64,000 nt of DNA from Streptomyces sp. NRRL S-455 (GTDB lineage: Bacteria > Actinomycetota > Actinomycetes > Streptomycetales > Streptomycetaceae): contig NZ_JOCT01000020.1 in assembly GCF_000717875.1 (NCBI RefSeq), positions 61,710-125,709 of the forward strand, read 5' to 3'. Shown here piece by piece: positions 7,487 to 16,249 of the stretch. Each line of letters opens with the position of its first letter. Positions within the stretch are counted from its first letter, which is position 1. The notes under the pieces were generated by a model. That model was not told the origin of the DNA. It did no database searches and was given only the letters and a program-made list of their open reading frames with translations. The position numbers and the translations under genes are program-made.

Positions 7487-8476
7487 ATGCGACTGCGGAA
7501 CCATGTGGTGGTGGTGACCGGGGCGTCCAGTGGAATCGGACGGGCCACGGCCGAGGAGTTCGCTCGCAAGGGATGCGCCGTGGTGCTGGCCGCGCGACGC
7601 GAGGAGGCACTGGAGGCCACGGCACGGGAGTGCGCCAAGCACCGTGGGGCACGGACCCTGGTCGTGCCGACCGACACGACGGACGTCAAGGCGGTCGAGG
7701 ACCTGGCGCGGCGTGCGGTGGAGGAGCTCGGCCGGATCGACGTCTGGGTCAACAACGCGGCCGTCAACGCCTTCGGCCGTTTCGAGGACGTACCGCTGGA
7801 GGACTTCCGCAAGGTCCTGGACGTCAACGTGATGGGTTACGTGTACGGGGCCCGGGCGGCACTGCCGGTGATGCGGGAGCAGGGCACCGGCACGTTGATC
7901 AACGTCTCGTCCATCGTCGGTGCCGTCGCTCAGCCGTACAGTCACCCGTACGGCATGTCCAAGTACGCGGTCAGGGGCCTCGGGTCGAGCCTCCGGCAGC
8001 AGCTGAGGGTCGAGGGCGTGAAGGACATCCACGTGTGCACGGTGCTGCCGGCGACCATCGACACACCGCACTTCCAGCAGGCGGCCAACTACACCGGACG
8101 CAAGGTGGTGGCCATGCCGCCCGTCTACACCCCCGAACGGGTGGCCCGGGCGATCGTGGGTCTCGTCCACCGCCCGCGCCGGGAAGTGGTCGTCGGCCCC
8201 GCCGGCCGGGCGCTGGTACGCCAGTCCCGGATGGCGCCGGCACTCGCGGAGCGGGCGATGGCCCGGCAGACCGACAAGAGTCACCTGTCGCACGACGAGG
8301 AGGCTCCGGCCACGCACGGAGCGCTGCACGTACCGGCTCAGGGAGAGGGTGCGGTGCACGGCGGCTGGGGCGGGCGACGGCGCACCGCGATGCGCAGGAC
8401 AGCTGTCGCCGCCGCACTCGCGGGAGCGGCCGTGACCGCCGGGCGTCGCCTGGTGCGGAGTCCGGTGGGTTCCTGA
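7487..8476 (+). CDS. SDR family oxidoreductase with C-terminal extension
   Basis: A 329-residue short-chain dehydrogenase. The Rossmann NAD(P)-binding motif VVVTGASSGIGRA lies at about residues 8-20, the NNAA motif near 87, and the catalytic region VSSIVG...YGMSKYAV at about 143-164. Classical SDRs end near 250; here a further 75 residues follow, with a linker and a hydrophobic/basic end (AMRRTAVAAALAGAAVTAGRRLV) that could lie on the membrane. The start ATG is preceded by GAGGAGG. It is convergent with the CYP152 gene across a strong terminator. Substrate unknown. Confidence 0.88.
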   Translation: MRLRNHVVVVTGASSGIGRATAEEFARKGCAVVLAARREEALEATARECAKHRGARTLVVPTDTTDVKAVEDLARRAVEELGRIDVWVNNAAVNAFGRFEDVPLEDFRKVLDVNVMGYVYGARAALPVMREQGTGTLINVSSIVGAVAQPYSHPYGMSKYAVRGLGSSLRQQLRVEGVKDIHVCTVLPATIDTPHFQQAANYTGRKVVAMPPVYTPERVARAIVGLVHRPRREVVVGPAGRALVRQSRMAPALAERAMARQTDKSHLSHDEEAPATHGALHVPAQGEGAVHGGWGGRRRTAMRRTAVAAALAGAAVTAGRRLVRSPVGS

Positions 8477-8480
8477 CGCC

Positions 8481-8533
8481 GGGGCGACGGCACCGTACAC
8501 GGACGCCCCGCCCGCACACGGTGCCGTCGCCCC
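8481..8533. terminator. Bidirectional hairpin terminator
   Basis: A perfect 16-bp stem (GGGGCGACGGCACCGT and its complement) with a 21-base loop starts 5 bases after the stop of the SDR gene and ends 27 bases before the stop of the convergent P450 gene. It would serve both. Confidence 0.85.
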
Positions 8534-8559
8534 GCTGGCCCCGAGGGTTCAGCAGGGGT

Positions 8560-9831
8560 TCAGGACGCCGCCTGCCCCACCCTGGGGGCGGGCGCGGGAG
8601 CGCGGACGCCCTCGATGACGAATCCGCTGCGTACGCGTGTCGGCATGCGGTTCAGCGGGATCCGCAGGTCCTGCTCGGGCATGTCGTACTCCAGCCGGGC
8701 CAGCCGTGGCCCGAGGGCCCGCAGCAGCGCGATCGTCACGTCCTCGCCAGGACAGCGGTGACCGGCGGCGCGGTCGCCGCCGCCCTGCGGAATCAACTCG
8801 TCACGTGCGGGTGGCCGCTCAAGGAAACGACGCGGTTCGAAGGAGTACGGGTCGTCGTAGAGGGCGGGATCGTGGTTCTGTCCGAACACGTCGAGCAGCA
8901 CCATCGTGCCGGACGGAATCGGCTCCCCCTGCCACTCGAGGTCGGTGACGGCCCGGCCGCCGACGAAGGGAGCGAACGGGTAGAAGCGCCGCAGTTCGTG
9001 CGCGAACGCCACGGCGTAGGAGAGGTCGTCACCCTTCAGGCGCTCCCGGATGCCGGGCCTCGAGCGCAACGCGTGGCCTGCGTAGCTGACGAACCAGGCG
9101 ACCGCGACGGTCGGGCGGATGACGTTGATCAGTTCGACGGCGGCGGTGTGCGGGTCGAGGAGCCGGCTGTCGGCGTCCCGGTGCCGGACCACCGCGTCCA
9201 GTGCCGACCCGGCCGGCGCGGTGACGGATCCCGCCCGTACCTCCTCGACCAGCTGTCCCAGCCATGCCTCACTGCGCGCACGAGCGCGGCGGGCTCGCCA
9301 GTGGCGCGGCCCCGGGGTGGCGAAACCGTCGACCATGGCGACCATGTCCCGGGCCAGGGGGCCGGCGTCGTCGAGCGGGACGCCGGCCCAGTGGCACACG
9401 CCTCGGGTGAGCACCCGGCTCGCCTCGTCGAAGAGCACGATCCGGCGGCCGGACCACGACTGAACCGCCTCGTCCCAGACCAGGCCCACGCGGTCCACCA
9501 GACCGGCGACCGCCTCCGCACCGGTGAGCAGCGACAGGAACATCTCCTTGCGGACACGATGGTCCCGCCCGTCCAGGGTGTGCACGGCTCCGTGTCCGAA
9601 CAGGGTGCTCAGCACCGGGCCGGGAAGCGCCGTTCCGCGCTCCACATGCCGCTCGTCGTAGAAGAACCGCACCGCCTCCGGGCCGTGCAGGGCGACGGCG
9701 TGCTGGCCCATGAGCCGGGCGCGCACGAGGGGGGCGGTGGTGCGGCGCCGCCGGTCGGGGAGCCAGGTGTACCCCTTGGTGAGCAGGGCGAGAGAGCTGT
9801 CGGCGATCGGTGGACGACGACTCTGATTCAT
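8560..9831 (-). CDS. CYP152-type cytochrome P450 (fatty-acid peroxygenase/hydroxylase)
   Basis: A 423-residue P450. The proximal Cys lies in PQGGGDRAAGHRCPGE, and the K-helix ExxR is HELRRFYPF. The I-helix reads NVIRPTVAVAWFVSYAGHA: instead of the normal acid-alcohol pair it has Arg-Pro, the hallmark of CYP152 enzymes (P450-BSbeta, SPalpha, OleT). These use hydrogen peroxide to hydroxylate or decarboxylate fatty acids without a redox partner. Consistently, no ferredoxin or reductase gene is adjacent. Whether it hydroxylates or decarboxylates cannot be decided from these motifs. Cytosolic; no N-terminal anchor. Confidence 0.9.
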   Translation of the reverse strand: MNQSRRPPIADSSLALLTKGYTWLPDRRRRTTAPLVRARLMGQHAVALHGPEAVRFFYDERHVERGTALPGPVLSTLFGHGAVHTLDGRDHRVRKEMFLSLLTGAEAVAGLVDRVGLVWDEAVQSWSGRRIVLFDEASRVLTRGVCHWAGVPLDDAGPLARDMVAMVDGFATPGPRHWRARRARARSEAWLGQLVEEVRAGSVTAPAGSALDAVVRHRDADSRLLDPHTAAVELINVIRPTVAVAWFVSYAGHALRSRPGIRERLKGDDLSYAVAFAHELRRFYPFAPFVGGRAVTDLEWQGEPIPSGTMVLLDVFGQNHDPALYDDPYSFEPRRFLERPPARDELIPQGGGDRAAGHRCPGEDVTIALLRALGPRLARLEYDMPEQDLRIPLNRMPTRVRSGFVIEGVRAPAPAPRVGQAAS

Positions 9832-9885
9832 GGCGCGGCGAGTGCCCGTCGGGCCGGATCGGAAACGCGGCCGGATGGGTGGCGT

Positions 9886-10194
9886 TCAGGGCCGCGGGTT
9901 CACGCGACGCCAGCGGGGACGCGTGTCATGATCACGGCGTCCGGCCACCGAGGCGCAGCGCGGGCACTGGCGCCGCACCCGGTCCGCCGCACCTCCGGAC
10001 TCCCGGAAGGTGTCCGGCCATGCGACATGCGGGAAACGGACGAGCTCGGAGCGGCTGAGAGACAGCCCGCAGACGGTCTGGTTCAGGCCCGGCTCCCAGG
10101 CGTGCACCTCACCGGCGGGCAGACGGCGCCGGCCCTCCTCCTCGTCGGTCCACTGCGCCGACGCGGCGACGGCGTACTGCTTGACGCGTGCCAT
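9886..10194 (-). CDS. Small protein with a probable zinc-binding cysteine pair
   Basis: 102 residues. An NQTVCGLSLSRSELVRFP segment is followed some 30 residues later by VRRQCPRCASVAG, so one Cys plus a CxxC pair could bind zinc as a partial ribbon. The N-terminus MARVKQYAVAASAQWTDE and the basic C-terminus are otherwise featureless. The start lies 15 bases after the stop of the SRPBCC gene in the same direction, so the two are probably co-transcribed. I know no function. Confidence 0.6.
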   Translation of the reverse strand: MARVKQYAVAASAQWTDEEEGRRRLPAGEVHAWEPGLNQTVCGLSLSRSELVRFPHVAWPDTFRESGGAADRVRRQCPRCASVAGRRDHDTRPRWRRVNPRP

Positions 10195-10209
10195 GGCGTA
10201 CGGCCCCTG

Positions 10210-10623
10210 TCAGCCGGCCGCGTGGTCGACGCGCAGCCGCACCTGCTGCTCCAGGCGCCGGAGGCTGGTGTCCAAGGCGTCGCGCACCGTCGCCCCGCCC
10301 GGGTCGTGGCTGTCGTCGAAGAACGACAGGTGCACTGTCACCTCACTGGCTCCCCCGCCGATGCCGGCGACCTGGAGCCACCCCGTGTAGCTGCCCTGGT
10401 CGCGGGTGCCCCACTCGAGCCGCATCCGGTCGGGCCGGGCGCGCAGCAAGGCGGAGGTGTCCTCGTCGGTGCGGTCCTCGTGCACGGTGACGGCGGGCAG
10501 GCCCTCGGCCCGCACGTGCAGGGCCTCCGGCAGCCAGGTGTCCAGCTGACCCACGTTCGCCGCCTGATCGAAAACGTGCTCGGGCTGTGCGGGCATCGTG
10601 CGTGAGCGTTCGTACTCGGTCAT
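10210..10623 (-). CDS. SRPBCC (START-like) family protein
   Basis: 137 residues with the polyketide-cyclase/START layout. It opens TEYERSRTMPAQPEHVFDQAANVGQLDTWLP (strand, then the helix-grip entry helix) and has central strands ending in DRMRLEWGTRDQGSYTGWLQV. A final long helix (ALDTSLRRLEQQVRLRVDHA) would lie over a hydrophobic pocket. Such proteins bind or process small lipophilic molecules. The ATG start is preceded by GGTGGCG. It forms an apparent operon with the zinc-ribbon-like gene downstream. No ligand can be named. Confidence 0.75.
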   Translation of the reverse strand: MTEYERSRTMPAQPEHVFDQAANVGQLDTWLPEALHVRAEGLPAVTVHEDRTDEDTSALLRARPDRMRLEWGTRDQGSYTGWLQVAGIGGGASEVTVHLSFFDDSHDPGGATVRDALDTSLRRLEQQVRLRVDHAAG

Positions 10624-10722
10624 CGCGCCACCGAATCTCGCCTGGGGTCGTGGACCGCACCGCGTTCCCAGCCTGCCCCGCGGTAACCCTCGCCGGCCCG
10701 CCGGAGCCGGCCATCGCAAGCG

Positions 10723-11817
10723 TCACGACGTCGGGCCCTGGCCGCTGACCAGGTCGGTGACCGCCCGGAGGCCACCCTCCGCGAAGGCGGCGCGTTGCCG
10801 GTCCGCGCCGGTTCCGCTCTGGAGGAGACGGTGGACCAAGGACGTCGCCTGACGGCTGTCGCCGGATGCCTCGAGCGCCGGCGAGACATGCCGCAGGAAC
10901 TCGTACAGCACGTCACCGGCACGGTGCGCGGCGCCGCCCGGGCTGACCAGCGTGTCGTCGAGCCCATGGCGGGCGGCATGCCACATGGCCGCCTGGAGCA
11001 GCTCCGGGGCCGACTCGGGCACGGGCACCCCTGCGGCGGTCTCCGCCAGAGCGGTGTCCACAAGGGCCCGGGTGACGGCGGCGAGCATCACGGCCTCGTC
11101 GGCGCTCAACTGGACGTCGAGGCAGCGCACCTCGACGGTGGGGTAGCGGGAGGAGAGGCGCGCCTGCCAGTACAGCTGACCGATGTCGGAGATCAGACCC
11201 GCGTCCAGCAGCCGCTGCACCCGCCGGTCGTAGTCGGCGACATCGTGGAAGTGGGGTGGCATGCCGCTGACCGGCCAGCGGCCGAAGATCACCGTGCGCC
11301 AGCTCGCGAAGCCGGTGTCACCGCCGTCCCACATCGGGGAGTTCGCCGACATCGCCGTCAGCGTCGGCAACCAGGCCCGGATCCGGTTCAGGACCTGCAC
11401 ACCCGCCTCCCGGTCGGGCACTCCGACGTGCACGTGCGTGCCGTTGACCAGCTGTTCGGCGACCAGCTGCGGCGCCTGAGTCACCATGGCCCGGTACCGG
11501 GCCTGGTCGGTGACGGCCATCGGGCGGCCGTGCCGCAGCGGCGGCGTCCCGCAGGTCGCGATCCGGCAGCCGTACTCCTCGGCGGCCATGCCGATCGCGT
11601 GCCGCAGGCGCAGCAGATGTCCGCCGACCTCCTCCAGAGTGCGGCACACCGGGGTGGCCACCTCGACCTGCGCCTGAAGCAGCTCGTACTGCACCTCCTG
11701 ATCGGCCACGAGACGCCCCAGGCCGGCCGCGGTCCGGACCTTGTCCGCATGAGGCACCGGCAGGCCGGTGACCGGGTCGAGCAGCAGGTACTCCTCTTCC
11801 ACGCCCATAGTCGTCAT
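10723..11817 (-). CDS. YbdK-type carboxylate-amine ligase (glutamate-cysteine ligase 2 family)
   Basis: 364 residues. The GCS2 signatures are present: [17 protein letters not shown] at the N-terminus, [23 protein letters not shown], and [25 protein letters not shown]. Family members have weak glutamate-cysteine ligase activity or ligate unknown carboxylates to amines using ATP. Actinomycetes make mycothiol rather than glutathione, so the true substrate is probably different. A paralogue lies at 57829-58917. The ATG has AGAGGTG upstream. It is divergent from the DUF488 gene at 11942. Confidence 0.88.
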   Translation of the reverse strand: MTTMGVEEEYLLLDPVTGLPVPHADKVRTAAGLGRLVADQEVQYELLQAQVEVATPVCRTLEEVGGHLLRLRHAIGMAAEEYGCRIATCGTPPLRHGRPMAVTDQARYRAMVTQAPQLVAEQLVNGTHVHVGVPDREAGVQVLNRIRAWLPTLTAMSANSPMWDGGDTGFASWRTVIFGRWPVSGMPPHFHDVADYDRRVQRLLDAGLISDIGQLYWQARLSSRYPTVEVRCLDVQLSADEAVMLAAVTRALVDTALAETAAGVPVPESAPELLQAAMWHAARHGLDDTLVSPGGAAHRAGDVLYEFLRHVSPALEASGDSRQATSLVHRLLQSGTGADRQRAAFAEGGLRAVTDLVSGQGPTS

Positions 11818-11837
11818 CGGACACCTCTGTTCCGCCC

Positions 11838-11863
11838 GGCTGCCCGTGCCGGATCCCGGGTAC
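11838..11863 (+). promoter_or_regulatory. Candidate SigB-type promoter before the DUF488 gene
   Basis: GGCT, 16 bases, GGGTAC matches GNNT-N14/16-GGGTAC. It ends 78 bases before the ATG at 11942 in the divergent gap. The -10 element is part of a palindromic GGGTACCC, but the opposite strand has no matching -35 at proper distance. Confidence 0.35.
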
Positions 11864-11941
11864 CCGGGTTGCCGCCGTCACTTCAGGGCAAACCCAGACA
11901 TAGTGAACTCGAAGACGACCTCGCCGATCGACCTCGCGGAC

Positions 11942-12493
11942 ATGGAATCGCTGCTGATCACCTTCGGACACGGCACCGCCGACCGAGCGCGGATCGCCCG
12001 GCTGCTGCGCGGCGCGGGCGTCACCGGCGTGGTCGACGTGCGCATCGCCCCGGGCAGCCGCCGCGATCCGGACCTGGCCCGGCAACGGCTGGGCGCATGG
12101 CTCCCGGCCGAAGGCATCACCTATCGGTGGGAGCCCGATCTGGGCGGGTACCGGAAGCCGCCTCCGGACAGTCCCGACGTCGTCTGGCGCAACACCTCGT
12201 TCCGCGGCTACGCCGCACACACCAGAACGCCCGGCTTCGTCGCCGCGATGGAACGGCTGCTGGCCGAGGCCGGCGCGGCCCGTCCTGCGGTGATGTGCAG
12301 TGAATCGGTCTGGTGGCGCTGCCACCGCCGCCTGATCGCCGACTTCGCCGTCCTCGCGCGAGGGGTATCGGTGCACCACCTGATGCACGACGGACGGCAG
12401 CATGCCCACGTCCCGACGCCGGGCGCCCGGCTTCGCGAGGACGGCCTGCTCGTCTACGACTACCTGACCGGGGCCCAGCAGCGTACGGCATGA
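11942..12493 (+). CDS. DUF488 domain protein
   Basis: 183 residues. The family opening LLITFGHGTADRARIARLLRGAGV is followed by VVDVRIAPGSRRDPD (the conserved D-R region). Then come ITYRWEPDLGGYRK and RPAVMCSESVWWRCHRRLIADF, the Cys-containing C-terminal motif of DUF488. Biochemical role unknown; some members sit with DNA-related or nucleotide genes. ATG at 11942 puts the protein start at the normal family position; an in-frame GTG at 11903 would add 13 residues and neither has a strong ribosome binding site. It is convergent with the glycosidase at 12531. Confidence 0.8.
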   Translation: MESLLITFGHGTADRARIARLLRGAGVTGVVDVRIAPGSRRDPDLARQRLGAWLPAEGITYRWEPDLGGYRKPPPDSPDVVWRNTSFRGYAAHTRTPGFVAAMERLLAEAGAARPAVMCSESVWWRCHRRLIADFAVLARGVSVHHLMHDGRQHAHVPTPGARLREDGLLVYDYLTGAQQRTA

Positions 12494-12530
12494 AAGATGT
12501 GGTATGTGCCGTCGTGGTCAGGCCGGGCGT

Positions 12531-14150
12531 TCAGGGGGTGGACAGTTCGAACCGCGTCACGCGGACCGAGCCGCCCAGCGCCCGTGTCGCGTGGTTGAAG
12601 AGGGCGAACCGGTAGCCCATGAAGAACCGCCAGTCGTTGCCCATGGCGAAAGCGGGACCGAGGCGGGTGAAGTTGATCCCGTCGGCGCTGTAGGAGAAGG
12701 TGCCGGGCCGGGACGCTCCGGGACGGATGTCGGCGTTCGCCCGCAGCCAGAGCCGGCCGCCGCCCGGCAGGCTCGCGCTCGCCCGCTCCACCCCGGTGCC
12801 GGTGGTGTTCCAGCTGCCGTCCATGGTCAGCCCGTCGACCATGACCAGACGCGTCGTCCCGCCGTCACGCTTGAGCCCGATCCACGCGGAGGAGTCCCGC
12901 AGCAGCGCGAGCCCGGCCCGGTCGCCGTCCCGCATCGCGGAGTGGTCGAGCTGGACCGTCGCCGTGGAGGTCGGCCCCTGGATGCGGTGAGTGAGGGTGT
13001 TGCGGGCCCAGTAGAGGTCGTTGGTGACGGTCGCGGTGCGCAGGGTCAGTCCGTTGTTCACCGACCACTTGCCGTTGTCCGGGTTGTGGTTCCACTCCCA
13101 CCTGGGCTTGAGGGCCGTACCGTCGAAGGTGTCGGCACCGGTCAGGGGAGTGACCTGCCGGGGCGGTGGGGGGACGACCGGGCTGGGATACGACCTGCCC
13201 CACGCGCCGTTGACGAGCTGGACGACCGGCCAGCCGTCCGAAGTCCAGCTGACGGGAGCCAGGGCGGGCATGCGGCCGCCCGGATAGGCGTCGACGAAGG
13301 CCATGTAGTACCAGGCCCCGCCCTGCGTCCGCACCAGCCCGCCCTGGTGCGGCACGCCTCCGCCGGAGATCGGTCCGGGCAGGTCGAGCAGGACCTGCCG
13401 CAGTGTGTAGGGGCCGAAGGGGCCGCTGGTCGACCTCAGGATGTACTGGCCGTTGGCCGGGCGGGTCAGGAAGATGTAGTAGCTTCCGTTGATCTTGTAG
13501 AAGCGGGAGCCCTCCAGGGTGCCGATGTTCGACGGGGTGCTGAACACCTGCTGCGTCCGCACCTGGCGGCGTCCGTCCGCGGACAGCTGGGCCACGTGGA
13601 TCGTGCCGTTGCCGTACGCCACGTACAGGGTGTTGTCGTCGTCCACCAGCAGCCCCGCGTCGTAGTAGACGTGCGGCAGGGCCGCGTGTCTGGTCCAGGG
13701 CCCCTCGACGGACGTGGCCGTGTAGACGTAGGTCGCGGCGAAGTCGATCTGGCCGAGCCAGTAGAACGTCCTGTCGGCGGGACGGTAGGCGAGCGAGGAC
13801 GCCCAGATGCCCCTGACGTAGCCACGCCCGCCGTTCAGGTCGTACTTGGAGCCGAAGTCGAGGACCGGCACCGAGTGGCCGGCGATCTCCCAGTTCACCA
13901 GGTCGTACGAGCGCAGGACAGGGGCGCCCGGCGAGTAGTGCATCGTCGAGGCGGAGCAGTAGTAGGTGTTCCCGACGCGGATGATGTCGATGTCCGCGAA
14001 GTCCTGCCAGACCACCGGGTTCGGGTACGTGGCGGCCGGCGTCGTGGCGGCCGCTCTCGCCGGATCGGCGGGCAGCAGGGCGCCGACGGCCAGACCGGTG
14101 GTGGTGGCCAGTGCCCTGCGACGGCTCAGATTATGACCTGTCCATGTCAT
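12531..14150 (-). CDS. Secreted family 43 glycoside hydrolase (arabinosidase/xylosidase-like)
   Basis: 539 residues. A twin-arginine signal peptide (HNLSRRRALATTTGLAVGAL, cleavage likely after ARA near residue 34) exports the folded enzyme. The five-bladed propeller catalytic domain spans about 40-320. Likely catalytic residues are the Asp in DFADIDIIRVG (base), the Asp in YYDAGLLVDDD (pKa modulator) and the Glu in GTLEGSRFYKING (acid). Residues about 350-539 form a concanavalin-like C-terminal domain (DTFDGTALKPRWEW...) typical of GH43 beta-xylosidase/arabinofuranosidase types. The ATG is preceded by AAAGGGCGG. It probably trims plant hemicellulose outside the cell. Confidence 0.88.
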   Translation of the reverse strand: MTWTGHNLSRRRALATTTGLAVGALLPADPARAAATTPAATYPNPVVWQDFADIDIIRVGNTYYCSASTMHYSPGAPVLRSYDLVNWEIAGHSVPVLDFGSKYDLNGGRGYVRGIWASSLAYRPADRTFYWLGQIDFAATYVYTATSVEGPWTRHAALPHVYYDAGLLVDDDNTLYVAYGNGTIHVAQLSADGRRQVRTQQVFSTPSNIGTLEGSRFYKINGSYYIFLTRPANGQYILRSTSGPFGPYTLRQVLLDLPGPISGGGVPHQGGLVRTQGGAWYYMAFVDAYPGGRMPALAPVSWTSDGWPVVQLVNGAWGRSYPSPVVPPPPRQVTPLTGADTFDGTALKPRWEWNHNPDNGKWSVNNGLTLRTATVTNDLYWARNTLTHRIQGPTSTATVQLDHSAMRDGDRAGLALLRDSSAWIGLKRDGGTTRLVMVDGLTMDGSWNTTGTGVERASASLPGGGRLWLRANADIRPGASRPGTFSYSADGINFTRLGPAFAMGNDWRFFMGYRFALFNHATRALGGSVRVTRFELSTP

Positions 14151-14249
14151 GCGGGTGCCGCCCTTTCGGTGGGACTGCCGAGGGAGGAGGTGCGCGAATG
14201 GTGCGGGGCTGGGTCCGAACCTCGTGCGGGAGAAGGTGCGTTCAGTACC

Positions 14250-14308
14250 TCGAACGTCAACTGCCCTGTCGAACGTCTTGGATGATAGAAGCCCCTGACG
14301 AGGCGTCA
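14250..14308. promoter_or_regulatory. Repeat and palindrome in the glycosidase promoter region
   Basis: TCGAACGTC occurs twice (14250-14258 and 14269-14277), 19 bases apart, about two helical turns. A perfect interrupted palindrome TGACG-AGG-CGTCA follows at 14296-14308. The sites lie 100 to 158 bases upstream of the glycosidase start and are plausible regulator sites; the regulator is unknown. Confidence 0.35.
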
Positions 14309-14397
14309 ATAGCCCTCGCAGCATTCGGCATCGGCGTCGAATTGTTTCGCTCCACCCCGTCATCATCCCGATGGCGTCACCGATGTGACCATCTCGG

Positions 14398-15306
14398 TCA
14401 CTGGGCGCCGTACACCGGCTCCGGCGACGTCGCCTCCGCGAGGAGCTTCACCGCGGCCGCGCCGGCCTCGGCCGGGGACCAGCGGGCGCCCTTGTCCGCC
14501 GTGGGGCCGGGGCGCCAGCCCTCCATGACGGTGATGCGGCCGCCCTCCGCCTCGAAGACGCGCCCCGTCACCCCGGCGGAGGCGGCGGAGCCCAGCCACA
14601 CGACGAGCGGGGACACGTTCTCCGGGGCCATGGCGTCGAAGCCTTCCGCGGGGACCGCCATGGCCCCGGCGAACGCCGCTTCGGTCATACGCGTACGCGC
14701 CGCCGGGGCGATGGCGTTGACCAGAACGCCGTAGCGGCGCAGTTCGGCGGCGGCGACCAGGGTCAGGCCGACGACCCCGGCCTTGGCCGCGGAGTAGTTG
14801 CCCTGGCCGACGCTGCCCAGCAGTCCCGCTCCGCTGCTGGTGTTGATGACGCGGGCCGCCGGAACCCGGCCGGCCTTGGCCTCGGCGCGCCAGTACGCCG
14901 CTGCGTGCCTCAGCGGAAGGAAGTGCCCTTTGAGGTGAACGCGCATGACGGCGTCCCAGTCGTCCTCGTCGAGGTTCACCAGCATGCGGTCGCGCAGGAA
15001 GCCGGCGTTGTTGACCAGGGTGTCGAGGCGCCCGTAGGTCTCGACGGCCGTGCGGACCAACGACGCCGCGCCCTCGGTCGTGGCGATGTCCCCGTCGTGG
15101 GCGACCGCCTGTCCGCCGCGTGCCCGGATCTCGTCGACGACGAGCCGGGCGGGCGCGGCCTCGACGCCGGTGCCGTCGAGGCCGGTGCCGAGGTCGTTGA
15201 CGACGACCTTCGCCCCCTCGGCGGCGAGAGCGAGGGCGTGCGCCCGGCCGAGTCCGCGCCCCGCACCGGTGACGACGGCGACGCGTCCGCTGCACAGTCC
15301 GGCCAT
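14398..15306 (-). CDS. SDR dehydrogenase of the steroid-ring island (Rv3548c-like)
   Basis: 302 residues. The Rossmann motif VAVVTGAGRGLGRAHALALA lies at about 9-28 and VNDLGTGLDGTG at about 36-47. NNAGFLRDRMLVNLDEDDWD and the catalytic Ser/Tyr region SSGAGLLGSVGQGNYSAAKAG follow. Length, motifs and position next to the 258-residue SDR gene and the divergent echA20-ipdABC genes match the Rv3548c-Rv3549c pair of the mycobacterial KstR2 regulon. The exact redox step is not assigned. GAGAGGA precedes the ATG. An 88-base gap with a short tandem repeat separates it from the upstream gene. Confidence 0.82.
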   Translation of the reverse strand: MAGLCSGRVAVVTGAGRGLGRAHALALAAEGAKVVVNDLGTGLDGTGVEAAPARLVVDEIRARGGQAVAHDGDIATTEGAASLVRTAVETYGRLDTLVNNAGFLRDRMLVNLDEDDWDAVMRVHLKGHFLPLRHAAAYWRAEAKAGRVPAARVINTSSGAGLLGSVGQGNYSAAKAGVVGLTLVAAAELRRYGVLVNAIAPAARTRMTEAAFAGAMAVPAEGFDAMAPENVSPLVVWLGSAASAGVTGRVFEAEGGRITVMEGWRPGPTADKGARWSPAEAGAAAVKLLAEATSPEPVYGAQ

Positions 15307-15325
15307 GATCGGGTCCTCTCGTGAC

Positions 15326-15384
15326 GAAGCCTGGGAAGTCTGAAGCCTGGGAAGTCTGAAGCCTGGGGGAGTCTGAAGCCCGGG
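15326..15384. repeat. Short tandem repeat, 16-17 bp unit, about 3.6 copies
   Basis: GAAGCCTGGGAAGTCT occurs twice exactly. A 17-base variant with one more G follows, then the first 10 bases of a fourth copy with one change. It fills most of the 88-base gap between two same-strand SDR genes, just behind the ribosome binding site of the downstream one. Confidence 0.85.
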
Positions 15385-15394
15385 ATGCCGCGGG

Positions 15395-16171
15395 TCAGTC
15401 GCCGGCCGTGGCCGCGTCGAGGAAGGCCGGGCGTTCGCCGCCCCCGTGGACGAGCAGACTCGCGCCGCTGATGTACGCCGCGCGGTCGGAGGCGAGGAAG
15501 ACGCAGGCGTCGCCCACCTCCGCCGGGTCGGCGAGCCGGCCGAGCGGCACCGTGCGGCCGACGGCGGCGATGCCGTTCTCGTCGCCGTAGTGCAGATGCG
15601 ACAGCTCGGTGCGGACCATGCCGAGGACCAGGGTGTTGACCCGCACCCGGGGCGCCCATTCCACCGCCATGCTGCGAGCGAGCTGCTCCAGCCCCGCCTT
15701 TGCCGCGCCGTAGGCCGCCGAGCCGGGCGACGGACGGCTGCCGCTGACACTGCCGATCATGACGATCGACCCGCCGCCCGGCTGAGAGCGCATCAGCTCG
15801 TAGGCGGCGAGGGATGCGCTCAGCGGGGCCAGCAGGTTCAACTGGACCACCCGGGCATGCCGACCGGCTCCGCCCTCCTCGAGCAGCCGGTACGGCGTGC
15901 CCCCGGCGTTGTTGACGAGGATGTCCAGCCTGCCGTACTCGGCGCGTAACCGCTCGAAGAAGGGGCCGACGGCGTCCGTGTCGCGCAGGTCGAGAGGGAG
16001 GAACCGGGCGGTGCGTCCGGCCGCTTCGGCGGGATTGCCGGCCGGGCGCCGGGCGCAGGTCACCACCTCGGCGCCGGCCTCCAGCAAGGCCCGGGTGATG
16101 CCCGCGCCCACGCCCCGGGTGCCGCCGGTGACCACCGCCACCCGTCCGGTCAGATCGGTGATCGTCGCCAT
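15395..16171 (-). CDS. SDR dehydrogenase of the steroid-ring island (Rv3549c-like)
   Basis: 258 residues. The Rossmann motif VAVVTGGTRGVGAGITRALL lies at about 11-30, NNAGG near 89, and the active site in IGSVSGSRPSPGSAAYGAAKAG. The C-terminus ISGASLLVHGGGERP is typical of FabG-like SDRs. The gene is first in its transcript. Its start lies 78 bases from the divergent echA20 start, with a KstR2-like palindrome between. Size and place match Rv3549c. Its step in the pathway is not defined here. Confidence 0.82.
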   Translation of the reverse strand: MATITDLTGRVAVVTGGTRGVGAGITRALLEAGAEVVTCARRPAGNPAEAAGRTARFLPLDLRDTDAVGPFFERLRAEYGRLDILVNNAGGTPYRLLEEGGAGRHARVVQLNLLAPLSASLAAYELMRSQPGGGSIVMIGSVSGSRPSPGSAAYGAAKAGLEQLARSMAVEWAPRVRVNTLVLGMVRTELSHLHYGDENGIAAVGRTVPLGRLADPAEVGDACVFLASDRAAYISGASLLVHGGGERPAFLDAATAGD

Positions 16172-16214
16172 GAGGGCCTCCCGGGGCGCGCGCTCCGCTG
16201 CTACCTTCGTGCCT

Positions 16215-16228
16215 AACAAACGTTTGGT
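16215..16228. promoter_or_regulatory. KstR2-like operator between SDR and echA20 operons
   Basis: AACAAACGTTTGGT contains the perfect palindrome CAAACGTTTG. Against the published KstR2 consensus AnCAAGnnCTTGnT it differs at two symmetric positions (G to A and C to T). It lies in the divergent promoter region of the two-SDR operon and echA20-ipdABC. A near-identical site occurs at 21906-21919, the other divergent promoter of the island. Confidence 0.75.
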
Positions 16229-16249
16229 GGAAAGGTAGCTGATCCGCTC

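Noticed and set aside
7471..10605. A plus-strand open frame of over 1,000 codons
   Set aside because: It runs in the wrong frame or antisense through the SDR, P450, SRPBCC and zinc-ribbon genes. Its composition (runs of Arg, Gly, Pro, Ala) and lack of motifs show that it is a by-product of high GC.
10723..11817. Glutathione biosynthesis from the GCS2 match
   Set aside because: No glutathione synthetase is near, and the family includes many ligases with other substrates.
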